DNA of 64,000 nucleotides from Chrysomallon squamiferum (taxonomy: Eukaryota > Mollusca > Gastropoda > Neomphalida > Peltospiridae): the NCBI GenBank assembly GCA_012295275.1, contig CM022678.1, positions 9,786,810 to 9,850,809 of the forward strand, in the 5' to 3' direction. The notes under the pieces were generated by a model that was not told the DNA's origin, did no database searches, and was given only the letters and a program-made list of their open reading frames with translations. The position numbers were made by a program, and so were the translations under genes. Shown piece by piece: positions 1 through 12,359 of this stretch (the stretch's first letter is position 1; every line of letters starts with the position of its first letter).

Positions 1-310
1 TTGTATGTAAAAGCTAGATTGTTCTGTAAATTCTAATTTTATTTTGATAAAAATTTTCATCGATTGAAATTGCCAGAGTCATTTATTTTAATCTAATAAA
101 ATTTAGTTCCATTGAATTAATTTTTAATATATATTAAATAAACGTCAGAACGACCACAGTTTGAAATATTTGTTATCTGGGTTGAGTTTGTGTAACGAAC
201 TTGTTATCAAAACACGAGTGAGCGAAACAAGACCTACTAATCTGTTTTGTCAAGTCTAAAGTTCACTGTGTTGTATCAGCTTTATTCCCTGGAGAGAGAA
301 AAATGTTTTT

Positions 311-311
311 A

Positions 312-349
<38 letters not shown>

Positions 350-374
350 TAATATATATATATATAGATCAGAA

Positions 375-446
<72 letters not shown>

Positions 447-496
447 GATATATATATATAGTATTTGGTATATCCGTTGTGTCGCATTCGTTTTAG

Positions 497-557
<61 letters not shown>

Positions 558-590
558 GAATGAATAAATAAATAAATAAATAGTTGTATT
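311..590. repeat. (CA)n, (GA)n, (ATA)n microsatellite cluster in a dispersed repeat
   Basis: Consecutive CA, TA, GA and ATA/TAAA tracts. The sequence after the GA tract (a GGTATATCC...GTGTCGCATTC...TTTTAGCTGA core, an ATAA run, then ATCATGATATGACATCCCTAC at about 603-623) recurs at 46,573-46,825 with the same layout. This is therefore one member of a dispersed microsatellite-bearing repeat family. The open frames across it are low-complexity artefacts. Confidence 0.85.
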
Positions 591-623
591 AACATTGACA
601 AATCATGATATGACATCCCTACT

Positions 624-2800
624 TTAAAAACAGAAATGTAGATTTTACAGGTTATAGTTTCAGGAACAGACCGTCATTTAGCTATTTTATCGTAAAACAA
701 TGTCGCTATTTATAGCGATGTTTATAACAAAGAAATTTAACTGACACAGATAGCTGTGATTATTACATTGTTAAATACTGTTGAAATGTGTTCTACAGTT
801 GTCATAGAAACGGTGTAAATGTGCGTCATCTCAGTCAGTGTTTGTCCATAAATAGAACCTCAGAAAATCTGAAGTAAGTGATTTAATAAACTTTTCAAAA
901 CGAATAAAATCACCTTCTGGTTTGATTTGAATCATTAAAAGATGATTACTTTGGTTTCACTATCGTCAGTTTAGGCAGAACTTTTCTAAATCAGAGACAG
1001 AAACACTAAACATTTTCGATTATCTCCCCTCCTCTGCAGTTTGATATATGCACATGCACGTGTTCCTGCTGTTTCAGACGTTCTTATATTTTTTTTTTTT
1101 TATTAGGTTTTGTTTAACTTCTTTTTTGAACGACTGAGAAAATATGATTTGTTTTCAATTCTAATTGTATATAATAGTCTAAAAAAAGAATTGTTTATAA
1201 ATCTTAATAAGTCTTAAATCAAACCGTAAACCTACCATTAGACTTTTTATTGTTGTTGAATTCAACTGAGAAATAGTAATTTTGAAAGGAGATAATGTCT
1301 TAGATCTTAACGATTTATCTCTCTCCCAGATGAATGCTTTTCAGTGTGTATATAAATATATTATCATTCAATCTTGTTTTCTAAAAATAAATATGATTTT
1401 CTACCCTGATTTCATCCTCAGATAAGACTGACACCTAGTGCAATGTCTGACTCCATTAAAATGTTAAGACATCTTTCTATTTATTACACACACAGAAACG
1501 AAATAAATATGAAATGTACTGATCAATATATTCTGCAACAGGAAACATCCTTATTATATATATCTATGCAGTGTTTATAGTGTTCACTGAATATTTACAC
1601 ACCAAAAAAATTAATAAAGAACCAATATTACAGTACTCCCTCAATTACATATATTTTTATTTCTATTACCTCCTACTATTATTACTATTGCTACTATTAT
1701 TTATATTACTACTACTATTAATAATGTTACTAAGTGCTACTATTCATCTATTACTTTGCTTCTGTTATTTCATCTATGACTAGTGTAACATTATCTGTAT
1801 CACTACTTCCACAACACATCTATTACTTCTACTATTATTTCAAAACTATATAAATAAAAATATTCCTCACTCTTAGGAAACTGTTTCTCAAGTCTGATGA
1901 AAATGCTAGCTACAAATATGTAATGAAAAACAGAAAATAAAATAATTTGAAATATTTATTTGAACAAGAAAAAGAAAAGATCAACATCAAAACTACTTTT
2001 TCATATGAAAAAGATAATTTTAGAATTGTTTCAACAAAATCCATAATTAAACATTTAGAAAAACATGGTCTAATATGTATCTCAACTTTCAAATTAAAAA
2101 TTATTTAAAATGTTTCAAAAGGTTTTAAAGTGCTGAGACTGCTATAAAACATAAACATACGAAGATTTCTGAATTATCCAATAAAAGTATATTAATAAAA
2201 AAAAAAAATAAAAAAAGAATACCAAGACATTTGGTTAGAAAAAAATTTTAAAAATTACTAAACAACTTGACATACAATGTAATCTGCAAAGTAATCATTA
2301 AAAAAATATCTTCCAAACAACAGATCTTCTTCCATTTTATGTTTTATTAACAAACATTTTCATAAATCTTTACAAGAACATTAATAAAAAATAATAATAA
2401 TAATAAAATTATCTCCCTTGAGCTATACAATTTGTAGTTTTTTAAAGCAGTAAATCAAGGATTTCTACATCAGTCATTTTTTTAAATAATTTCTTTTTCA
2501 CACACTTGACTGTCTGGTCCAAACATTCTGTCTACTGGTCTATGTCTGACTGTATCTTGCATGAATGACACTTTGAATCTGAAATCACAGTTTCACAGAT
2601 TTATAAATTCTTCAGTAAGTGCAGTCCACATAACAAGTAACTGTTTTTAAAATATTACTTTTGGTGTGGCACTTTTTAGAAATTCTCAATATTCTTCAAG
2701 TGTTCAGTTCTTCATATTTGTTGTGGTTTTATCGTCTGCTGTTTCTTCTGTTTAGTTTGTTCATTAAAGTGAGAAAACTTGAAGAACTTGGAGATAAACA
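624..2800. other. AT-rich stretch without a recognised gene
   Basis: No splice-bounded coding segment or named repeat was recognised, apart from short A/T runs and a CT/TA-rich low-complexity stretch near 1,640-1,800. A candidate acceptor at about 2,593 (minus strand) opens a short frame with a CxxC pair that soon stops; it is not called. Confidence 0.5.
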
Positions 2801-2807
2801 CAACAAG

Positions 2808-2874
2808 TCACTTAGAATCAATGTCACTTCTCACATTTTCTTTCATTCTCAAAACAAGCTTATGATAAAGGAAC
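2808..2874 (-). CDS. possible terminal exon of the EGF-like gene
   Basis: On the minus strand a good acceptor (ttattcag) is followed by a 22-codon frame with a TGA stop at 2808-2810. The exon starts with one leftover base, which fits the phase-2 donor of the exon at 4176-4292. The peptide is basic and has no recognisable domain. Phase fit and the acceptor are the only evidence, and other exons could lie between. Confidence 0.22.
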
Positions 2875-4175
2875 CTGAATAAAAATAAAAAAACACTATT
2901 ATTAAAATAAAAATAATATTCAGACTTCTATAAACAATATTATACAATTTACCATGTAAAATGAAGGTAGATATGATTCAAATGGGATGGGTTGTCACTT
3001 AATTATTTTCATGATTTTTTTACTTACTGTTAAAAAGCCATTTATTCCATTGTCAAAATCAGTTTAATTTAGCATTGTATTGCATTTCATTTATTTCATT
3101 GTGAATCATTTCACACATTACTTTTTATTTTATTTCATTTGATTCCATTAATTTTATTATATTTTATCATTATTTTAATTTCTTTTATTTCAGTTCAGTT
3201 CAGTTCAGTTTGTTCAGTTCAATTATTGTACTGTATTGTGTTATGTTGTGGTGTATTGTATTTCATAGTATATCATTTCATTTATTTTATTTTATTGTAT
3301 TGCACTGTATCACACTGCATTTCATTTCAATGTATATCCTTTCATTTTATTGATTTCACTGTATTTGACTTGATTTAATTAAATTCACTGTATATGTATG
3401 TATATGGAGGTTTGTGTGTGCATGTTTCATGTGTGTGAATTTTTGCATGTGCATGTGTTGAATTGTGTGAATCTTTGCTTGTGCATCTGTTGATGTGTGT
3501 GTGATATACTAATATTTATATCTACCTCTACAAGTAATTTTGTCAGTTTCCCATTTATAAACATCCATACAGTTACATGTGTAGACTCCATCTTAGTAGT
3601 TTTAGTTCTGAGTGTAAATATTTTTGAATTACATTCATTTATATCTGAAAGAGAGAAACAGATAAATTATATCTCAATCATTAACAACAATTAAACTTTC
3701 TCATACATTTTGACAAGTTTCTAAAATTACTCAAATATCATTTACACAGAAATTATTTCTAATATATGGATTAACTGAAATTTAAAATTCATAAGTTCTG
3801 AGCATTTCTAAAATTAATCAAGTTTAAGTTACACAGATATAACTATTATTAATAAAAATAAAAATTATTCATAGACCTTGACAAGTTTCTGAAATAGTAT
3901 TAACTGCTTTGAAATTTTTCTTAATTCCAGAAAAGAGAAGTTTAACTTAACTATTTGAATAGCACAAAAGCTACTAATGCATACATAAGCTACAAACTGA
4001 TTGCTGATTATATAATGAGCATGACATTAATAATAATAAAAAAAAAAACAACAGATAATGGTAGAAATGCTGGCCATTCAGATTCAAAGAGATAACACTT
4101 AAACTCAAAATATGAATAAACTAAGAATGCTTGAAGTGAACAATTTAACCTGAGAACCAGATAGAACTGACTCAC

Positions 4176-4292
4176 CTGAGCATGTTTTGTTGTCTGAATT
4201 CAAGGTAAACATTTCTACACAAACACTGCTCCACTGTGTCATGCACCCTGCAGCCCTGTTCACACAAACTGTTCACTGCAGCACTGTCACAA
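4176..4292 (-). CDS. EGF-like exon
   Basis: 117 nt between ttcag (acceptor) and gtgagt (donor). The open frame starts CDSAAV, contains CEQGC and CLC and ends RQQNML, a Cys spacing like an EGF module. It starts and ends in phase 2, unlike the phase-1 EGF exons upstream. Joining directly to the exon ending at 4979 would shift the frame by one. Confidence 0.6.
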
Positions 4293-4636
4293 CTGAACAT
4301 AAAATATTTTTATAACTTTATTATATTTTGTCACAACAGGGTTTGTTTTTGTTTCTTTTTTTTTGTTCTTAACAATGTTAATTTTCTTAGTGACTGAAAA
4401 TGATTTTCTGTGTTAAATAAACATTCTCTTAATTCACTGAAATCTGATTTTCTGTGTTAAATAAACATTCTCTTAATTTTGAATAAAAAATTATTGACAA
4501 GAAAAAAATTATATTTTTATTATTATATTTATTTATATATTATATTTTAATGCAGAAAGAGTAAATTTTGTGACTGAGATATTAATTAACTCATTTCTAT
4601 GTAATTTTTCAGTTTAAAACTCCCATTCTGTTTTCT

Positions 4637-4912
4637 TTGATAATTAAAATCACAAAAATGTTAAAAATTCATCAATCATTTGTATCATTTAACTATTTCA
4701 TAAATAATAAGAAATCATTTGAAACATATAACTGTTTATTAAATAATAAGAAATCATTTGTAACATATAACTATTTCATAAATAATAAGAAATCATTTGT
4801 AACGTGTAACTGTTTATTAAATAATAAGAAATCATTTGTATCATTTAACTATTTCATAAATAATAAGGAATTATTTGTAACATATAACTCTTTATTAAAT
4901 AAAACATTATAA
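4637..4912. repeat. 39-bp tandem repeat, about 6 copies
   Basis: Units alternate TTTCATAAATAATAAG and TTTATTAAATAATAAG, each followed by AAATCATTTGTAACATATAAC. Because 39 is a multiple of 3, one frame stays open across the array (Asn/Lys/Phe-rich). It lies between two minus-strand exons, in an intron, and is not regarded as coding. Confidence 0.85.
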
Positions 4913-4978
4913 TTTCAAGTTGTTACCAAATTTTTAATATTAAGTAAATCAACTATTTATTAAGTATACCCTACTCAC

Positions 4979-5146
4979 CTATACATTCATCTGACAAGTT
5001 GTGATATCCTGTCTTACACTCAAATGATAGGAGACTGGCAGGTTTTGCAGTTGCTGTTTGCTTGACATGAAACTGTTGAAACACTACACTCATCTCTGTT
5101 GTATTCACATCACACACCACCCAGCCAGCTTTACACTGACAATGGT
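4979..5146 (-). CDS. EGF-like exon with Cys-rich start (HCQCKAGW)
   Basis: 168 nt (56 codons), phase 1-1, between ctctcag and gtgag. The frame begins HCQCKAGWVVC, runs through a Thr/Gln-rich stretch and ends with a Cys-Gly-Tyr...Cys pattern (ECKTGYHNLSDEC), typical of extracellular Cys-rich modules. It follows in frame from the calcium-binding EGF exon at 5391-5522. Confidence 0.6.
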
Positions 5147-5390
5147 CTGAGAGGGAAAAATAAAATTTAAATTTAAAATAAATAAATTAAATTAAAATCA
5201 AACTTTAGTGTTAGTGTTTTTTGGTAAAACAAAATTTATAAAATTTTATTATAAGTATAATCTAAATATGATCAGAAATTTCTGATTTTACAGAATAAAT
5301 TGCTTCAGATTTCAAAATAGAATTATGTTTTTAAAATATTTAAAATGTATTTTTACATTATTGTATTTTGTAATGAGAAATTCTGCTTAC

Positions 5391-5522
5391 TAACACATGT
5401 TGTCTAGTCATTTTCAAGTTTCTTCCCAGCCAGACAGGAACAAGTGAATCCACTGATTCTGTTAGTACAAGTATCAGTATATTTAGTAATACTGGCATCA
5501 ACTGATGTACACTCATTCATAT
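5391..5522 (-). pseudogene. calcium-binding EGF-like exon with in-frame TAG
   Basis: 132 nt, phase 1-1, acceptor aatgtag and donor gtaagc. The frame opens DMNECTS and continues CTNRISGFTCSCLAG, matching the Ca-binding EGF signature (D-x-N-E-C and the aromatic before C-x-C). The second Cys of the usual six is not visible. A TAG interrupts the frame four codons before the splice donor, just ahead of a TTC motif that supplies the last Cys. One C-to-T change from CAG would explain it. The frame resumes correctly afterwards and keeps phase. Confidence 0.7.
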
Positions 5523-5890
5523 CTACATTAAAATAACAATAACAATAACATTAACATTAACAATAAAAACAACTATAATTATAATAATAATAATAATATT
5601 AACAATAGAGTAAAAATCTTATTTCAAACGACAATATAATATTGTTCAAACTTTCATTTTCTTTGCTGCATTTATATTGAATACAATTAAAGCCTCATGT
5701 TTTAATATATAAATGTTCATGTTCAAATGTATGTAAAGGATCAAATGAAATAAAACTTAGAAAAAAAGAAAGAAAAAAGACTGAAAGTAAAGGTACAACA
5801 GAAAAGATTATTAAATATTTATGAACCAAGTACTTTTTTCTAGTTAAATGTATAAAGCAATATTCTGTACTGACAACACATGAGTTGTAC

Positions 5891-5992
5891 CTGTTGCTAG
5901 TTTGTATCCAAAGTTACAACTGTATCGTGCCTGTTTGTCCACGTTGGTGCAGTAATGGCTGCAGCTGAGATGAGAGTAAAACTGACATGGAT
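5891..5992 (-). CDS. EGF-like exon (DPCQFYSHLSCSHYC)
   Basis: 102 nt (34 codons), phase 1-1, acceptor gtttcag and donor gtacaa. The peptide starts DPCQF and contains LSCSHYC and YSCNFGYKL, a classic EGF-like arrangement. It is the most 5' exon of this gene that can be placed with confidence; upstream sequence is a 62-bp tandem array. Confidence 0.75.
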
Positions 5993-6477
5993 CTGAAACT
6001 GTATTGACAAAACTGGTATTAGCTTTACTTAATTAATATAATAATACTTTTGTAAATGTTACTTCTGTTTCAAACTCAGCTATTTGTGAAAATATTATCT
6101 GAGACAAGACAGTTGGCACTTTTTGCTTTGATAGGTACAATTTAGAGAAAAACTGCTCACCCTTTTCACATTTTTTCTATCTTTTTTCAAGTAGTAACCA
6201 TAGTAACGTAAAATGCCTTCAACATTCTGACAAATCTGTTCCCATATCAAACCCTGACTTTTACATTCTCAAATTCTGAAACAAAAGTGATTTATTATTT
6301 TAAAAATTTTCTTTTTCCTTTCTTCCTTTTTTATTTAGCTCATATTAATATAAATGTGAAAAAATGTATTAAAAACAGCATCAGTTCAAAAATGACAATG
6401 ACTTTTTTATAATTTGAAAAATTAAATAAAGAAACAAAAATTATAGAATTAATTAATGATAGATATAAACCAGTCTT

Positions 6478-7285
6478 GCCACTGTTAACTGACTGTTCAC
6501 TTAAACACACCTAATTAATATAACAATGACAATGACTTTATTCTGTTAACTGACTGTTAACTTAAACATACCTAATTAACAGTAACAATGACAATGACTT
6601 TATTCTGTTAACTGACTGTTCACTTAAACACACCTAATTAATATAACAATGACAATGACTTTATTCTGTTAACTGACTGTTCACTTAAACACACCTAATT
6701 AACAATAACAATGACAGTGACTTTATTCTGTTAACTGACTGTTCACTTAAACACACCTAATTAACAGTAACAATGACAGTGACTTTATTCTGTTAACTGA
6801 CTGTTAACTTAAACATACCTAATTCATAGTAACAAATACAGTGACTTTATTCTGTTAACTGACTGTTAACTTAAACATACCTAATTCATAGTAACAATGA
6901 CAGTGACTTTATTCTGTTAACTGACTGTTCACTTAAACACACCTAATTAACAGTAACAATGACAGTGACTTTATTCTGTTAACTGACTGTTCACTTAAAC
7001 ACACCTAATTAACAGTAACAATGACAGTGACTTTATTCTGTTAACTGACTGTTAACTTAAACACATCTAATTAACAGTAACAATGACAGTGACTTTATTC
7101 TGTTAACTGAGTGTTAACTTAAACACATCTAATTAACAGTAACAATGACAGTGACTTTATTCTGTTAACTGACTGTTAACTTAAAAATACCTAATTAACA
7201 GTAACAATGACAGTGACTTTATTCTGTTAACTGACTGTTAACTTAAACACATCTAATTAACAGTAACAATGACAGTGACTTTATT
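6478..7285. repeat. 62-bp minisatellite, about 13 copies
   Basis: Tandem copies of a unit containing GACAGTGACTTTATTCTG and TTAACTGACTGTTAACTTAA with small substitutions. The GTTAAC palindrome recurs in each copy. The array lies 5' of the EGF-like exons on their strand, presumably intronic. Confidence 0.92.
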
Positions 7286-7768
7286 CTCATAAACTTGGAT
7301 TACAGTAAAGAGAAGAATGTATTACAGATATATAATAACAATTAAAGTGCAGTAACACTAACAATAGTCATTAAACTGAGTAAAAGGATACCACGTTTAT
7401 ATGATACATAAAATTAATAATTAAATTATATTTTTGTAATGTTTGTCTTAATGTTGGAATGATCTCCCTTTATATAGCAACACACAGGCACACACACAGA
7501 CATGCACCAAAGAGATACCATATGTATATTTGTGCATGTAATAATATAATAACAACAACAATAGCAACACAAATAAAAGAATTTAAGAGATAAATATAGA
7601 TGAACATATATGTGTATACTTTTGTTATGAAACATTATTTGTATAATTATATAATGAATTTAAAACAACAAATACTGTAGATTAATTACTCTCAGGATCT
7701 GTAACAAGGTTAAAGGTGTCGATAGCTGTAATAACTTACAACATGACAGTCAAACACAAAACTCTTAC

Positions 7769-7953
7769 ATTAACTAGTTTTCTGCTGTCTCTGTCTACAA
7801 GCCTCTTGGTGAGTAACCAGGTTGGCAGAACATTGCTGATGTTGAGATATTCAGGTGATACGAGTCTTTGGGACATGTTTGAATCAATCAAGACAGAAAC
7901 TTTTGTTTTTGAAAAAAGCGGTAACATATGCATTCCAGTGGAAGTTCAGCCAT
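7769..7953 (-). CDS. possible exon of unknown function, with near-start TGA
   Basis: 185 nt between a good acceptor (tgtatttacag) and a good donor (gtaagag) on the minus strand. The frame reads 58 codons without a stop (it includes VSVLIDSNMSQRLVSPEYLN), but a TGA lies at the second complete codon of the exon. An overlapping plus-strand frame of 84 codons is also open, so strand is uncertain. No domain was recognised. Confidence 0.25.
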
Positions 7954-8023
7954 CTGTAAATACAAAATAAACATATAACATAAATATACATGATTAACAG
8001 TTTGAAAAGATTTTATTATTATA

Positions 8024-8330
8024 TATACAGGGTTCGAAATGGCCAGTCACCAGGTCGCCAATTGACACCGAAGTTCTGTTTCAGCGACTGGGATGATAAA
8101 AAAAAATTATCGATTAGTCGCCCAAAAGATATTATTTGAACTTTTTTCTATAAGTTATAACACAAGAGCCTCTATTTCACATGATAGGTTTACTCATAGT
8201 TCGATAAACTGGACGTATCGGCTTACCTTAATTTTCGCTGACCCAGTATCGTAAAACCGATCGTGACCATTCGGATTATCCCGGCCTAATACACGGAGAG
8301 TATCGAGTCCTTAATATATAGTGCGCTGAA
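8024..8330 (+). mobile_element. CAGGG-ended DNA element fragment (hAT-like end)
   Basis: Begins CAGGGTTCGAAATGGCCAGT and continues with CCAGGTCGCC, CGACTGGGAT, a TTATAACACAAGAGCC segment and TTCGATAAACTGGACGTATCGG. The same order of blocks, diverged, appears at 60,061-60,170 (plus) and 60,850-61,081 (minus). A CAGGG terminus is typical of hAT elements, an assignment made from the end sequence only. No transposase was seen. Confidence 0.6.
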
Positions 8331-8344
8331 GAATTATTGTTTTG

Positions 8345-8507
8345 TATTGTTTGTTTTGTTGTTATTTTTATTTTTATTTTTATTGTTTTTATTGGTGTTT
8401 TTTTCTTCTTTTTGCTTGGTTTTCAAGAATAGATATGGCTCGTTGTAGTCGTATATTTTTATTTTTTTTTAATTTTACTTATTTTATTTATTTGTTATTT
8501 ATTTATT

Positions 8508-8587
<80 letters not shown>

Positions 8588-8610
8588 TAACATTTCTTCT
8601 TTTTATTTTT
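8345..8610. repeat. (TTTA)n/(TTA)n low-complexity tract
   Basis: T-rich stretch followed by a pure TTA run (about 8,516-8,563) flanked by TTTA runs. The 82-codon frame across it is entirely low complexity. Confidence 0.9.
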
Positions 8611-8619
8611 TTCGTGATT

Positions 8620-11600
8620 TTTAAAAATTATTATCGGAATTATTTATTTATAATTATTATGGTTATTTTTCTTAATTTCATTTTTAGCTCAGAAATGAAT
8701 ACATTATAACTGTCCTAATTTGCAAAATCTGGGTTAACTGTAAATACATACTTGAGATGATCTTACAGGAAATTACTTCTTTGACAGACCGTATCTTGTC
8801 TGCGGCAATGGACAGGAAACCACATGTTGGTCTCAAACCACAATTAATTTCTACAAATTATGTAATCATTTTTGTGAGAAACAAACAGATTAATAACTTG
8901 ATAAATACTGAATAAAATTAGGTTCGTGTGTGAACTATTTTTACTTTATTAATAAAGTTCAATTTTCTTGTTTTAAATATTATAAATAAATAAATAACTA
9001 AACAAACTAATAGGGCTGTTTGAATAGCTATTATATTGAACAGAAAAGTTGTTTATTATTACTTACTTTCTATTACAGGTATATTTCCTAAATACTTGCT
9101 TTCTTTATTTTATTTTATTTTTTATTTTTTTTATTTTTGTAATACTGATTAACTGTTATTTCTGGATAATTTGTCTCATTTCAGAAATATATTGTTCTTG
9201 GAGCTTATTAATTTCACAATAAATCTTAATAAAAAAAAAAAAGAAAAAAAAAGAAAAAAAAAAGAATGATAGTTTTCAATTATATTTTATTCTGCTGTAT
9301 TATATTTATGATCTACTGGATCAGTTACTGAATATGTAAATAAGAGTGGATGAATGAATTGATGTTAGCATGGATCACGAATTTTCAGTGTTGGACTGAT
9401 GATACGTCTTATTATGTGGATCATGTTCTATAAGCAGTTACAATTTATTTCTTGTTGTGTTATTATTTTTAGATAAACAATTTCCTTTTTGTGAGTTCTC
9501 AAGTATTTCTCTACAAATCTATGACATTGTATTTATTTGAAATCTGTTGTAACTGTAAAAACTGCAGTGGACTGAGTTCCAATATTTTCTTCGTTTTGAT
9601 TGAGATCTTTTATTTGATTCTTGAAAAATTCATTATAATGTTACTGATAATAATAATAAAAAAATAATAATAATAATAATAATAAATATATAAATAAATA
9701 AGTATTTTGGTTTTTAAAATAATAAACTGAAATATAACTACCTGTCAGTTTTGTAAATCCACCTAAGTTAAAAACTAAATCTCATCATATGTGTAGCAAC
9801 ACTGGCTGCAATATAAAATACTACTCATAATTTAGATATATTTTGAACATTTGATTATATAAATATTTGCAGAAAAAAAAAAAAAAAAAAAAAAAGACTT
9901 TTCCACGTACAACAAAATCAGTTTGACAATTCTACTTTCATTCCCAAATTTGTTCTCGGTCATATATATAATCTTGAGATTTGATTTCTCAGTCATGAAG
10001 TTCATAAAAATTAAATAATCCCCTATAGTTTTAAATAATACAGTAACAAAAATTAACAGTATTTATTAAAACTGATGGTTTTGCAAGTATATACACACCA
10101 AAGTACAATATTGGCTGCTTCAGAGATATAAACAAACAGTAAGAGAAGGTAAACCTATTTTCATGTGAGCATCCATGTAGAGATTTTTATTTTCTCTTGC
10201 ACTGACCCAACACAGCTGATCTTCACGCAATAAAAATGAAAATAGATATAACATTTTAGATGATTTTCTGCAGTCAGTTCAGTTTAATTTAAATAGGTAT
10301 TAATAACAATAAACACAAGAACAAGAACATAAATAAATAAATAAATAAATTAATTAATTAATTAATTAAATGTAAAAATCTGAAATAAGAAATAAATAAA
10401 ATAAAACATAATAATAATAATAATAATAAAAATTCACACAAATCCTCCAACAATCCCCCTACAATAACAACCAACAAATAACATAAATAAATAAACATAA
10501 AAAACGATCTTTGTTAAAATGAAGCAAAATATTCAAATAATAAAATGAAAATATATGTCAATATTATTTTTATTGTTTGTAAATTTTTTATATTAAATTT
10601 TAATAAAAAGAAGAAAAAAGTTTTAAAATTATTAAGCATTAATAAATAGTATTTACTCAGTTTGAATAGAGTTTTCCGGCAGGTCAATTAATATACTGCT
10701 TTTCTAACTGAATAGGGGAAACTTTCTTTAGAAATTATATTAATGGAAGAAAACTTGATCTGTTAATATATTAGGAAAGAAAACTATGATTAGAGCAAAA
10801 ACATAAAAACATTTTGTTTTACCCAAACGTAAACTTTTACTAGTGTTACTAAATTTTATAATTTTGTTACCAGTTTATAAGTGAGTGTGTGTTTGTGTGT
10901 ACAATGTGACCACCCTAATATCCTTGTTCACATGTTTGATTGTTCAGGTCACCATGGAAATTGTATCTTTCCAGTTCTGCATAGAAATTCCTTCCTTCAC
11001 AAGATATTCATAAAAATGATGCTAGAATAATCTAAAATGTATTGATTTAGTGAAAAAAAAAAAAAAAAAAAAAAGACGTAATTTTTTTTAATAATAATAA
11101 TAATAAAATTTCTGTAAATCAACAGAACACTGTACAATATGTCTGCCAGGGTCCCTCTTATAGCACTATTACATTATGGTCCATTTGAACAGTGTGCAAT
11201 TTTTCAGTAGTGCCTTTTCATAATCTTACGGTTCCCTTTTAATCATTGAACTGCCTCGGCAGAAAATCAGGATCTTTGTTCAGCTGGTAATGAGTGGTAA
11301 TGGTGAATGTCGCCCAGACATAATCCGCAGAACGCTAAAAGTAGAAAGGTATTCACAACGAACATTATTCAAATATTTCAAAAATAGTTACGTACGGTTC
11401 TTAGATACGGTTCTTACATAAGAAGACACAACAGGGCTCAGCTGCTGTAGCTCAGCTGGTTTTATGCATGTGTGACGTCACTGTACTAAACTGTCTCCAG
11501 TCAGCGTTATTACTCAGTCGTTCAACGAACTTCTCTGTAAATATCGTAATTTAATGCCAGCTGTTAACCTTGGTTATATTTAGTTTTATAAACAAAATTT

Positions 11601-11640
11601 TATAATTAAATCCTTTAGCATAATAATTTATTTCGTTTTC
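8620..11640. other. AT-rich stretch without a recognised gene
   Basis: Scattered poly(A) runs (9,228-9,265; 9,873-9,895; 11,051-11,073), (ATAA)n stretches near 9,650-9,700 and 10,320-10,430, and no convincing splice-bounded exon. A less AT-rich island at about 11,140-11,560 has no recognisable content. Confidence 0.5.
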
Positions 11641-11643
11641 AAG

Positions 11644-11647
<4 letters not shown>

Positions 11648-11700
<53 letters not shown>
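11648..11700. repeat. (TA)n tract
   Basis: Interrupted TA dinucleotide run directly abutting the left end of the mariner-like element. A TA-target transposon inserting into a TA tract would explain this. Confidence 0.9.
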
Positions 11701-11703
<3 letters not shown>

Positions 11704-12250
11704 CTCTTTACAAAAAGTGGGGAAACATGAAATATTAATGTTAATATGAGTTATCGAACAGAACATAATTTTTAACACAGACATCCTAGCAAAGAAGGTT
11801 CAGGTCTGTTTATCAACACACTGAAACACATTCCATCACGTGGCATCTTTTCTTATGTTGCCTGTTCATTCTCGAACTGCCTTACTTGCACGGTGGAAAT
11901 GAAAGGCAAGCAAACCCTAAAATTCGATTAATGATAGATTGTGCAAAGAAGGGTCATCTCTGGGAAGTACTACCGAGGCAAGATCAGCATAACAAACGCC
12001 CTCAAATGACCACTGGGAGACTTGTACGCAGTTTGCCACTGAATGAATGTCTTACACATCGTGGTGGTAGCATTTCAAATTTAAAATTTCTTCTCTGACC
12101 CCAGTCGTCACTGGAGGTTTTAAAACCCACTGAAATACTGAACCACAGGCTGAAATGTTTGACCAAGTAATTCGCTAATATACCTTACGATTTTAGCAAC
12201 TGCAATTTCTTATTAGAGTTCCCTTCTTTTTTTTTGAAGAGTATATGTTG
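11699..12250. mobile_element. mariner/Tc1-like non-autonomous element (MITE)
   Basis: The left end reads TATACTCTTTACAAAAAGTGG and the right end, reverse-complemented, reads CATATACTCTTCAAAAAAAA. These are imperfect terminal inverted repeats ending in TATACTCTT, flanked by TA. The inner right end (GAGTTCCC, TTGGTCAAA on the other strand) is like the subterminal sequence of mariner elements. The 550-bp interior holds one 70-codon frame (11,886-12,098) with no DDE or helix-turn-helix signature that I can see. The element is therefore probably a non-autonomous copy. Confidence 0.55.
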
Positions 12251-12359
12251 TTGACACCAATCCACTTGTAAACTGATGTGTCACAATTATTATGTAAATT
12301 TTGTTTTATTGTTAATATTAACTATTTATTATTGTGGCTGTTGTTGTTATTCTTATTCT

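Larger units (their letters stand above)
4176..5992 (-). pseudogene. EGF-like domain protein, partial multi-exon gene, probably broken
   Basis: Four minus-strand exons with GT/AG borders read 5'->3' as 5891-5992, 5391-5522, 4979-5146 and 4176-4292. The first three are phase 1-1, the usual arrangement for exon-shuffled EGF modules; the fourth is phase 2-2. Together they encode Cys-rich EGF-like modules, one of the calcium-binding kind (DMNEC start, GFTCSC core). In this family such modules occur in secreted or membrane-bound extracellular proteins. Two things argue against an intact gene: an in-frame TAG inside the calcium-binding EGF exon, and a phase mismatch between the exon ending at 4979 and the one starting at 4292, which an unseen exon could also explain. 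No signal peptide, membrane segment or complete ends were found, so the protein cannot be named. Assembly error is an alternative to pseudogenisation. Confidence 0.6.

Noticed and set aside
8760-8900. Plus-strand LTDRILSAAMDRKPHVGL looked faintly like a LINE reverse transcriptase N-terminal stretch
   Set aside because: One weak motif, no YADD or other RT block nearby, and an equally long open frame on the other strand.
11438-11475. GTAGCTCAGCTGGTT resembles a tRNA or SINE A box
   Set aside because: No B box (GGTTCGANTCC) at the right distance and no cloverleaf; a chance match.
11886-12098. 70-codon ORF inside the MITE as a transposase
   Set aside because: No DDE/D or helix-turn-helix motif and far too short for a mariner transposase.
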